From: Fen-1135 sp963705275
GTDB lineage: Bacteria; Desulfobacterota; Syntrophia; Syntrophales; UBA2185
Length of the DNA stretch: 64,000 bases
NCBI GenBank assembly: GCA_963705275.1
Contig: OY970063.1
Location: 2,790,001-2,854,000, forward strand
Direction: 5' to 3'
Each line of letters begins with the position of its first letter. Position 1 is the stretch's first letter. Positions 42,838 through 49,427 of the stretch are shown here, piece by piece. The notes beneath the pieces were generated by a model. The model was not told the origin of the DNA. It worked only from the letters and a program-made list of their open reading frames with translations, and did not search any database. The translations under genes were made by a program, and so were the position numbers.

Positions 42838-43143
42838 CTATTTGTTGCAATCGACAGAGTCTGTGGCGGATTCCATATCCCGTCCGTCAACCGTTATTTT
42901 TGTATCAAAATTTGTTTCCCTCCATCCTTTTCCATAAAGCTCACTGTCAATCCACTCGGCCACTTTTGATTTTCGCCCGCCTCCAACAGCAATATGGCTC
43001 TTCAATTGTCGAAAACGGCAGAGGACATCGCATATATCTTGAAATTCAGAATTGAAATCCTCCTTAAGGATAGCACAAGCGTGGCGCCATTCGTGAATTT
43101 CATAATTATCGCGGATAAACTGAGGCAAAAATTGGGTAGACAT
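42838..43143 (-). pseudogene. Truncated BglII/BstYI-family restriction endonuclease
   Basis: The 101-residue product matches the N-terminal half of the BglII/BstYI family: E-I-H-E-W-R-H-A near residue 15, C-R-F-R-x-L-K-S-H-I, G-G-G-R-K-S-K-V-A and G-K-G-W-R-E-T-N-F-D-T-K-I near 75. In intact relatives (about 200 residues) the sequence continues after V-D-x-x-K into the catalytic segment. Here a TAG follows V-D-C-N-K, and the downstream DNA is occupied by the 67-residue gene with no trace of the missing half in any frame. The nuclease should be dead. Family members cut GATC-containing sites (RGATCY, AGATCT). The frame upstream of ATG 43143 has no homology I recognise. Confidence 0.7.
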
Positions 43144-43402
43144 GGTTTCTGATACCACTTTACAAAAAGAAATGCAAAAGGGAACTAATCTTTTTTCGTG
43201 GGATTCGTTACTGTACACGGCGCGGGAAAATACGTATGCGTGTTCCCTTGTCATTAAAACAAGTCATCCCCCCAACATCCTTTCCCTTACATCAAAGTCA
43301 GGTATTTATGCATTATCTATCAGGGAAGGCACTATGGTAAATCTTGTCACAATGTCATAAGATGAAATTAACGATTGAACTAATATATGGTGGCAACCCA
43401 AG

Positions 43403-43819
43403 ATGAAATTGCTGGTCGTGGATGACAGTCCGGAAATAGTGGAAATTCTGTCTGCTATTTTGAAACACTCAGGCCATGGAGTGGATGAGGCATACGATGG
43501 AATTGAGGCGGTGAATCGGCTACAGGAGAACTGGTACGACATCGTTATCACAGATGCCCGGATGCCCGGAATGAGTGGTATTGAAGTCTGCAATTTCTTA
43601 AGGGCGCAATTTCCCGATGTATATATCATCGGCATAAGCGGCAGTTCCAGTGCCTTGGATGAACTCAAGGATGCGGGCGCCCATGTCTGCCTCCCCAAGC
43701 CGTTCCGCCTTGATGAATTGGAGCAAGCCGTGCAGAAGCGAGTCCGCGCTTCGCGGCCTGGTTCTGATGACGTCCAATCCTATATGGCAGGAAAAGAAGC
43801 CTCCTCAGCCGGTGTCTAA
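43403..43819 (+). CDS. Stand-alone response regulator receiver protein
   Basis: A 138-residue CheY-like protein. Acidic pocket D-D at residues 7-8, phosphoacceptor Asp in I-T-D-A-R-M-P-G-M, Ser/Thr position in I-G-I-S-G-S, and Lys in L-P-K-P-F. There is no output domain, only a short variable tail. It is convergent with the CheB-CheR gene and may belong to the same signalling system (inference). Confidence 0.9.
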   Translation: MKLLVVDDSPEIVEILSAILKHSGHGVDEAYDGIEAVNRLQENWYDIVITDARMPGMSGIEVCNFLRAQFPDVYIIGISGSSSALDELKDAGAHVCLPKPFRLDELEQAVQKRVRASRPGSDDVQSYMAGKEASSAGV

Positions 43820-43906
43820 CTCCTTCGCTCACTTATTTGTCTTACGCTATTGCTAATAACCCACGTTATAATTTACCTGAAGTGTTTTTTTGTATCGCGT
43901 CCCTGA

Positions 43907-46900
43907 TCATTTCATCACCTCCATGGCGAGGAGGATCAAAGGCCGGGGAATGCCTTCGTGACTGATCTTGCGGGCATTGAGGAGGATTTTTTTTCTCCCT
44001 ATCTTGTCAATATCCAATTTAACCTCGAAGTTCTCGAAAATTTCATCGTGGGAGAGAATGCGTTCCAGCAGTTTTCTGAGTGCCGGGATATCCCACTGCC
44101 TGTTTCCAAGCTCATAGAGGAAACGGCCGTTTACCTCCTCGACGGAAACCTGGAAATATTTGTAAAAGGCGCGATTCGCAGAGACCACATGCAACTCCAC
44201 ATCCAACACAACTAGCGGTTCCCTCACTGTCTCCACAATCGCTTCGACATAGCTCAGTGCAGTTTCTGTAGCTGCCAGCTTCGTCAGTTCTTCGGCCTGC
44301 TTTTTTAACTGGGTGATGTCCGTGAATGTTATGACGACCCCGTCGATTACATTGTCCATGCTTCTGTAAGGTATAGACCGCATGAGATAGTATTTCCCGT
44401 CTCTTGTCCGCACCTCCTTTTCGTTCCATCTCAGGGTTTCGAGGGTTTTCCTTGCATCAGCGACGGGGTCAACGTCTTCCAGGTTCGTGACGATGTGACC
44501 CAGTGGCCTCCCGATGTCCGACTGAATCAAGTTGATAACATTGGTGATGTCGGTAGTGAAACGCTTGATCTTCATTTCGCTGTCGAGGAAAATGCTCCCC
44601 ACGTTGATGCTATCGAGGAGGTTTTTCATGTCGCCTTCAGCCCGGGAAAGCTGTTCGATCTTGGTCTGCAACTCCGCATTGACCGTGATCAGCTCCTCAT
44701 TGACCGATTGCAGTTCCTCTTTGGATGTTTCCATTTCTTCATTTGTGCTTTGCAGTTCCTCATTGGTGGACTGCATCTCCTCGTTCGTAGATTTAAGCTC
44801 TTCGTTCGAGGCTTGGAGTTCCTCGATAGTTGCCTGAAGATTTTCTCGGGTGTGCCTCAAGTCTTGCTCAAGCTCCGTGACGTGCCTGTTCTCTCTGGCT
44901 GATCTTCCCTTGCTGCGATCCGGTGCTGCTTTTTTGATGGGAGGAACATCGTCAAATGTCACGAGGAACAATCCCTCGCCTTGTTCAACATCGCGAATCG
45001 GCTTGACGGTCAGGTTGAGAGGTTGGACGCCGCTCTCTGTGATGACTTTCAGGTTTTTCAGCGCTACTTCCCGGTCATTGGAAGCGGCGTTCTGAAGCGC
45101 TGAACGCAATTCCAGCCTGAGCCCCTTCCGCGCCATCTCCAGAACGTTAACTGTGGGCTGTCCCGGGGGCGGCTCCAGGTATTTCCCGGTCTGACCGTGG
45201 ATATAGAGGATATCCCCCTTCATGTTTACGATAACGGATGGAGGGGCAAAATTCGCGAGCAGTATTCTCTGGGCGAGAGCGGGAATGCCGGTCCCCCCGA
45301 TTTTCCTCACCTCCACCGGCTTGTCGGTGCCCTCCCGCTGATAAGCTCCAGGAAAAGCGGGAAAAGTGAAGGCGTCAATTGCAGGCTTAGATTCCTTCCT
45401 CTGGTAGAATTTCCATTTCTTATCTATGACGGGGAAAAGATCCGAGAACCCGCCGATACTTTCCGAAGGCCCGAGAAACAGAATGCCACCCGGCTTCAAA
45501 CTGTAGTGGAAAAGCGGGATGAGCCTGTTTTGCAGCTCCGGCTCAATATAAATCATGAGGTTCCTGCAGCTAATGATATCCAGCCGGGTGAATGGCGGAT
45601 CTTTGATCACATTTTGAATCGCAAAGACGACATCTTCCCTGATATCCTTTTTGATCCTAAATCCATTCTCCTCTTTTATGAAAAACCGTTTCAACCGTTG
45701 CGGGTTCACATCGAGGCTGATGTTTCCCTGATACAATCCGGCCCGCGCCCTGGCGATGGCCTCCTCATCGATATCGGTGCCGAAGATCTGGACCTTGAAA
45801 TTATGCTTTAACTCATCCATGTATTCCCGGATGACCATGGCAATGGAATAAACCTCTTCACCGGTGGCACATCCGGGTATCCATATCCGCAATTCGTAAT
45901 TTTCGGGCTTTCCGGAGAGCATTCTCGGCAGGATCTTCTTTTTGAGAATCTCAAAAGCTTCGGCATTTCTGAAAAAGTTCGTCACGCCGATTAAGAGTTC
46001 CCGAAAGAGGATATTCGCTTCATCGGGGTGGTCCTGAAGATAACGGACATATTGAGATGCATCCTCGAACTGATGGACGCTCATGCGCTTTTCGATGCGG
46101 CGGTAAATGGTATTTTTTTTATAGAGGGAGAAATCATGCCCGGTCTTTGATCGGAGCAGTAGGAATATCTTCTGCATGTCGCCCGGTGTCTTCTCCGGAA
46201 GAGGCGGAATTCGTCTCGCCGCTTTCTGGTAAAAACGGGCGATATACCCGATCAACTGCTCCGGCATCTTTTCGGCAGGCAGGATGTAGTCGGCAAGGCC
46301 CGTCTTAATGGCGCTCTCCGGCATTCCGTCATACTTCGCCGAGGCCGGATCCTGTACCATGGACATTCCGCTGGCGCCGTTGACGGCTCGGAGTCCCAGT
46401 GTGCCGTCCGACCCTGTCCCGGACAGGACAATGCATATCGCGCGTTCGCCCTGATCCTCCGCCAGAGATCGGAAGAAGAAATCGATGGGCATTCTGAGAC
46501 CGCGAGGATGGTCCGGAACAGATAAATGGATGGTCTTGTGGAAGATGGCCATGTTGCGGTTGGGCGGAATCACATATACATGATCCGGTTCTACCTGCAT
46601 GCCGTCCCCCGCTTCAACAACGGCCATTTTCGTGAATCTCTGGATGAGATCCGTCATCATGCTGGCATGGCTCGGGTCAAGATGGGGGATGAGGATGAAG
46701 GCAATGCCCGCGTCCGGTGGCATATGACGGAAAAATTGTTCGACGGCTTCCAGGCCGCCGGCAGAAGAGCCAATCCCGGCAATGGGGAAGCTTCTATCAG
46801 ATATTTCTCGAACAGATGCTTGTTTTCTTGGACGAGCGGCAGAGGCGATTTTGCCTTTATCAGCTTTAATCGTTCTCTTTCTATTGCGGCTTTTTTTCTG

Positions 46901-46927
46901 TGCGGGCTCTTTCTTCTTTCGTGCCAT
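43907..46927 (-). CDS. CheB-CheR-PAS hybrid signalling protein
   Basis: A 1006-residue protein. After a Lys/Arg-rich N terminus comes a CheB methylesterase domain with the Ser55-His82-Asp174 triad (G-S-S-A-G-G, P-H-L-D, G-T-G-S-D-G). A CheR methyltransferase domain follows (about 250-510, N-F-F-R-N and W-I-P-G-C-A-T-G-E-E). A PAS-like region lies near 560-660, then an 80-residue coiled coil of repeated S-T-N-E-E-(L/M)-Q units (683-766), and two PAS domains to the end. There is no kinase or receiver domain. Such hybrids often act with soluble histidine kinases outside classical chemotaxis. ATG 46927 has GGGAGG 5 bases upstream. Confidence 0.9.
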   Translation of the reverse strand: MARKKKEPAQKKSRNRKRTIKADKGKIASAARPRKQASVREISDRSFPIAGIGSSAGGLEAVEQFFRHMPPDAGIAFILIPHLDPSHASMMTDLIQRFTKMAVVEAGDGMQVEPDHVYVIPPNRNMAIFHKTIHLSVPDHPRGLRMPIDFFFRSLAEDQGERAICIVLSGTGSDGTLGLRAVNGASGMSMVQDPASAKYDGMPESAIKTGLADYILPAEKMPEQLIGYIARFYQKAARRIPPLPEKTPGDMQKIFLLLRSKTGHDFSLYKKNTIYRRIEKRMSVHQFEDASQYVRYLQDHPDEANILFRELLIGVTNFFRNAEAFEILKKKILPRMLSGKPENYELRIWIPGCATGEEVYSIAMVIREYMDELKHNFKVQIFGTDIDEEAIARARAGLYQGNISLDVNPQRLKRFFIKEENGFRIKKDIREDVVFAIQNVIKDPPFTRLDIISCRNLMIYIEPELQNRLIPLFHYSLKPGGILFLGPSESIGGFSDLFPVIDKKWKFYQRKESKPAIDAFTFPAFPGAYQREGTDKPVEVRKIGGTGIPALAQRILLANFAPPSVIVNMKGDILYIHGQTGKYLEPPPGQPTVNVLEMARKGLRLELRSALQNAASNDREVALKNLKVITESGVQPLNLTVKPIRDVEQGEGLFLVTFDDVPPIKKAAPDRSKGRSARENRHVTELEQDLRHTRENLQATIEELQASNEELKSTNEEMQSTNEELQSTNEEMETSKEELQSVNEELITVNAELQTKIEQLSRAEGDMKNLLDSINVGSIFLDSEMKIKRFTTDITNVINLIQSDIGRPLGHIVTNLEDVDPVADARKTLETLRWNEKEVRTRDGKYYLMRSIPYRSMDNVIDGVVITFTDITQLKKQAEELTKLAATETALSYVEAIVETVREPLVVLDVELHVVSANRAFYKYFQVSVEEVNGRFLYELGNRQWDIPALRKLLERILSHDEIFENFEVKLDIDKIGRKKILLNARKISHEGIPRPLILLAMEVMK

Positions 46928-46960
46928 ATGGGCCTCCCGTACTAATTCGCCTTCGAACAA

Positions 46961-47301
46961 TTATGGACAATGATTAGAAGACCGACTGAAATGATAATGC
47001 CCAACTGTTCAACATTGATATGAAAAAAGGGGTAATTATGACGACCGATCGACCAGGTAAAATATGCCGGATAAAGCTTCCCAAAAACCCGCCGTGTTTA
47101 ACTGATAACTGCTTCGTCGCGGGATTCAGCACATTCATTTATGAATTCTTTCCTTCATGCTTTATATTTTAGAAGATTTCCCATATTTATTCAAGGAATA
47201 AGTCCTTGTATATCACATCAATTTGACCGGAGGATGTATTGGAAATGCAGTTCAGTTTCTGCGGGTCATCTAGAGCGTGCATTGAGGAAAGGCTTAGGAA
47301 T
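46961..47301. other. Intergenic region, one possible tiny ORF
   Basis: Between the CheB-CheR start and the tRNA terminator. A 44-codon frame at 47038-47172 (+) has a good AAGGGG 5 bases before its ATG and encodes a basic then hydrophobic peptide (R-P-G-K-I-C-R-I-K-L-P-K at the start). Composition does not decide whether it is real. No other signal seen. Confidence 0.35.
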
Positions 47302-47303
47302 AT

Positions 47304-47335
47304 AAAAAGGGATTTCGCAAAATGCGAAATCCCTT
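47304..47335 (-). terminator. Rho-independent terminator of the tRNA-Asn gene
   Basis: On the - strand AAGGGATTTCGCA pairs with TGCGAAATCCCTT across a three-base loop, followed by a run of T (complement of 47304-47308). It starts 7 bases after the CCA end of the tRNA. Confidence 0.85.
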
Positions 47336-47382
47336 GACGTGTGGCTCCCCGGCGCGGACTCGAACCACGGACCCGATGGTTA

Positions 47383-47926
47383 CAGGCAACCCGATATTTC
47401 TACCAGACCTGGACTATCTCATCACCCTCGACTTTACGTTAGGGTGTCGGGCGCTGTGAGGCTTATTGGAAGGGGTCCTCATCCTCTAGTCTCTGCACGT
47501 TCCTGCCTACTTTGATCCCCTTCGGCAGGCTTCGCTCAGGATTACCGTATCGCTCACGAGACTTAGGCTTTCCTGAATTCACCCGATTTTTCAACCGCAG
47601 TTTCCTGCGGAAGCTGCACACCAGCGTGAATCTCACGATGACAGTTAGCGCAGAGCATCATACATTTATCGAGCTCTTTATGGACTCTCTTCCAGCTTCG
47701 CGTGCATCCACTGCCGGAAACACTGAAGTCCTTCAGGGTCGAGTCGAGATGATGAAACTCCAACGCCTCGATACACCTGTCATAACCGCAAATACCGCAT
47801 CGGCCGCCCTTATATTCAACGGCTCTCGACCTTATGGTGCGGCGCCGCTTCTGAACAGCCTGAATCAGATATTCGCGGCGGTCCACATATCGCCTTGTAT
47901 CACCTTTGCGACTCACGTCTTCTCTC
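47383..47926 (-). ncRNA. Group I intron (IC3-like) in tRNA-Asn
   Basis: A 544-nt intron. The 5' exon ends in U and the intron ends in G, as group I splicing requires. All four conserved core elements are visible on the - strand: P (GAATTCAGGAAAGCCTAAG, 47580-47562), Q (GGTAATCCTGAGCGAAGCC, 47546-47528), R (ACGTGCAGAGACTAGA, 47500-47485) and S (GAGATAGTCC, 47420-47411). They resemble the tRNA introns of cyanobacteria and Azoarcus (subgroup IC3). The region 5' of P is filled by the HNH reading frame, an insertion before P3. I could not identify a convincing internal guide for P1. Confidence 0.92.
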
Positions 47927-47934
47927 ACAGCCAT
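47563..47934 (-). CDS. Intron-encoded HNH homing endonuclease
   Basis: A 123-residue protein with a basic N-terminal part and an HNH domain: C-G-I-C (C46, C49), L-E-F-H-H-L-D (H61/H62), and L-C-A-N-C-H-R-E-I-H (C95, C98, N97, H103). The cysteines bind a structural zinc in this family. The only ATG, at 47934, is inside the 5' exon, in the tRNA anticodon stem. A GTG at 47916 is the first in-intron start candidate. The last codons overlap the P core element, and the stop is at 47563. It would cut an intronless tRNA-Asn allele to drive intron spread (inference). Confidence 0.85.
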   Translation of the reverse strand: MAVREDVSRKGDTRRYVDRREYLIQAVQKRRRTIRSRAVEYKGGRCGICGYDRCIEALEFHHLDSTLKDFSVSGSGCTRSWKRVHKELDKCMMLCANCHREIHAGVQLPQETAVEKSGEFRKA

Positions 47935-47979
47935 CTGCTCTACCGACTGAGCTACCGGGGAGTGATAGTGTATTGCGGC

Positions 47980-48008
47980 TAGATAGTATATAATCTTTCG
48001 AAAGTCAA
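47980..48008 (-). promoter_or_regulatory. Possible promoter of tRNA-Asn
   Basis: On the - strand TTGACT (48008-48003), 17 bases, then TATCTA (47985-47980), ending about 18 bases before the mature 5' end. The -10 is weak. Confidence 0.4.
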
Positions 48009-48236
48009 CATCCGTCTTCAGCGTTTCCCTGTGAAAAATTCTTGATAAATCCGCCTAAAGTGGCTATTAAAAAGTCAGATGAGGTTGCGCCTTGTAGTAC
48101 AGGACAATCTTCTTGTCAATAATTGTTGGTTAGAGCGCTTCTAATCCTTCACCCGATATCGCCGGCAAGAAGATAACTTTCAACTCTCTCTTTACGGTTA
48201 TCAAACAATATCAATAGAAAGAAGGGATATGGAGAA

Positions 48237-48395
48237 ATGGGAAAATATGTTTGTGGTATTTGCGGATACGTGTATGACCCTGCGGAAGGAGATAAGGAGG
48301 GCAACATCCCTCCCGGCGTTCCATTTAATAAACTTCCCGATGAATGGGTATGTCCCATCTGTGGCGCCGGCAAGGAAGAGTTTTCTCCTGAATAG
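48237..48395 (+). CDS. Rubredoxin
   Basis: A 52-residue mono-iron electron carrier. Iron ligands are C-G-I-C-G-Y near the N terminus and C-P-I-C-G-A near the C terminus; Y-V-Y-D-P-A-E-G-D and L-P-D-E-W-V-C are the usual family blocks. Start ATG 48237 has GAAGGGAT and GGAG upstream. It lies just ahead of a rubrerythrin-like gene, its likely partner in peroxide reduction. Confidence 0.95.
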   Translation: MGKYVCGICGYVYDPAEGDKEGNIPPGVPFNKLPDEWVCPICGAGKEEFSPE

Positions 48396-48522
48396 CGCGA
48401 AATTAATACGGGAAGGGACCTTTGAGGATCCATGCCGAGTGGATTGCCGTCTCTTTTGGGGCTAACTGGTTACATATCTTTTTCGATGGGTGTGAACAAT
48501 TGCGTAGAAAGGTTCTTGGGCG

Positions 48523-49014
48523 ATGAGCACAGCAGATGCGTTATATGAAGCATACACGGGTGAAGCGAAGGCGGCGCTCCGGCTGAAGGTATTCGCTGAC
48601 AGGGCCGAGGAGGAAGGATACGCTCAGATCGCGAAACTCTTTCGTGTAATTGCTTTTTCGGAAGAGATCCACGGGGCGCGGGCACTACTCGTCCTGGGGA
48701 GGGTGAAAAGCACCGAAGAAAACCTTGCAGCCAGTTTTGAATCAGAAACAAAAGTTGCCGGAGTCGCCTATGACCAGTTTCTCAAACAGGCGGAAACGGA
48801 GGGGGACGGGGCGGCCGCACTTCATTTCAGTCAGAGCAGGGATGTGGAAGAGGTTCATGCAAAGCTTTATAAAGAAGCGATGGGCCATGTGATGGAGGAG
48901 AGGGATACCACATACTACGTCTGCACGGTATGCGGTTACGTATCGGATGGAAACATTCCTGACGAGTGCCCTGTTTGTGGCGCAATGAAGGAGCAATTCA
49001 CGCGCTTTGATTGA
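48523..49014 (+). CDS. Rubrerythrin-like protein
   Basis: A 163-residue ferritin-like di-iron protein with a C-terminal rubredoxin-type domain. E-A-Y-T-G-E-A-K-A, E-E-I-H-G-A-R and E-V-H-A-K-L-Y supply the E-x-x-H iron ligands; C-T-V-C-G-Y and C-P-V-C-G-A close the protein. It is shorter than the rubrerythrin at 23046-23624 and belongs to a different subgroup. Downstream of rubredoxin; may share its transcript. Confidence 0.92.
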   Translation: MSTADALYEAYTGEAKAALRLKVFADRAEEEGYAQIAKLFRVIAFSEEIHGARALLVLGRVKSTEENLAASFESETKVAGVAYDQFLKQAETEGDGAAALHFSQSRDVEEVHAKLYKEAMGHVMEERDTTYYVCTVCGYVSDGNIPDECPVCGAMKEQFTRFD

Positions 49015-49028
49015 GAGAATATATTGCC

Positions 49029-49427
49029 ATGGGAATTTTAATACGCTGGATAATACTGACAGTATCTATCATCATAGCTTCCTACCTTCTGGAAGGCATC
49101 CACATCAGCGGTTTCTTTTCCGCCTTCTTGGCTGCGGCCGCGCTGGGAATACTGAATGCATTATTCCGACCAATTTTACTTATTCTCACCCTTCCTATTA
49201 ATATTCTGACTCTGGGACTCTTCACTTTTATAATCAACGCCCTGATGTTGAAGATGGCATCAGGCATCATTCCCGGATTTGAGGTTCACGGGTTCTGGAC
49301 TGCCGTAATAGGCTCCCTTATCATCAGCGTCATAAGCTGGCTCCTCAATTCTTTCATCAGTGACAGGGGAAGGATAGAGCGGGTGGAATATATCGACCTC
49401 ACAAAAAAAGGCGATAAGTGGGAATGA
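49029..49427 (+). CDS. Phage-holin/YvlD-family small membrane protein
   Basis: A 132-residue protein with four hydrophobic helices, matching the family often annotated as phage holin family or YvlD. Landmarks are L-G-I-L-N-A-L-F-R-P-I-L between helices and the L-P-I-N-I-L-T-L-G-L-F-T-F segment. Despite the name it is chromosomal and not tied to phage genes here. Function unknown, possibly envelope-related. Its TGA overlaps the mutS ATG (ATGA). Confidence 0.8.
   Translation: MGILIRWIILTVSIIIASYLLEGIHISGFFSAFLAAAALGILNALFRPILLILTLPINILTLGLFTFIINALMLKMASGIIPGFEVHGFWTAVIGSLIISVISWLLNSFISDRGRIERVEYIDLTKKGDKWE

Larger units (their letters stand above)
47342..47961 (-). tRNA. tRNA-Asn(GUU), split by a group I intron
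   Basis: Two exons: 47961-47927 (35 nt) and 47382-47342 (41 nt). Joined they give a perfect 76-nt cloverleaf: acceptor TCCCCGG/CCGGGGA, D arm GCTC-AGTCGGTA-GAGC, anticodon stem GATGG/CCATC with loop CTGTTAA (anticodon GTT), variable loop GGGTC, T arm CGTGG-TTCGAGT-CCGCG, discriminator G and encoded CCA. The split falls between anticodon bases 35 and 36. Without splicing no functional tRNA can form. Whether this is the only tRNA-Asn gene cannot be told from the window. Confidence 0.93.

Noticed and set aside
47512..47982. 156-codon + strand frame across the intron
   Set aside because: Antisense to the HNH gene and the tRNA exon; no motif.
48229..48465. 78-codon frame over the rubredoxin gene
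   Set aside because: Different frame of the same DNA; the rubredoxin frame (48237-48395) has both C-x-x-C iron sites.
49029..49427. Holin-like protein as evidence of a prophage
   Set aside because: No phage structural, lysis or integrase genes nearby; this membrane family is common on chromosomes.
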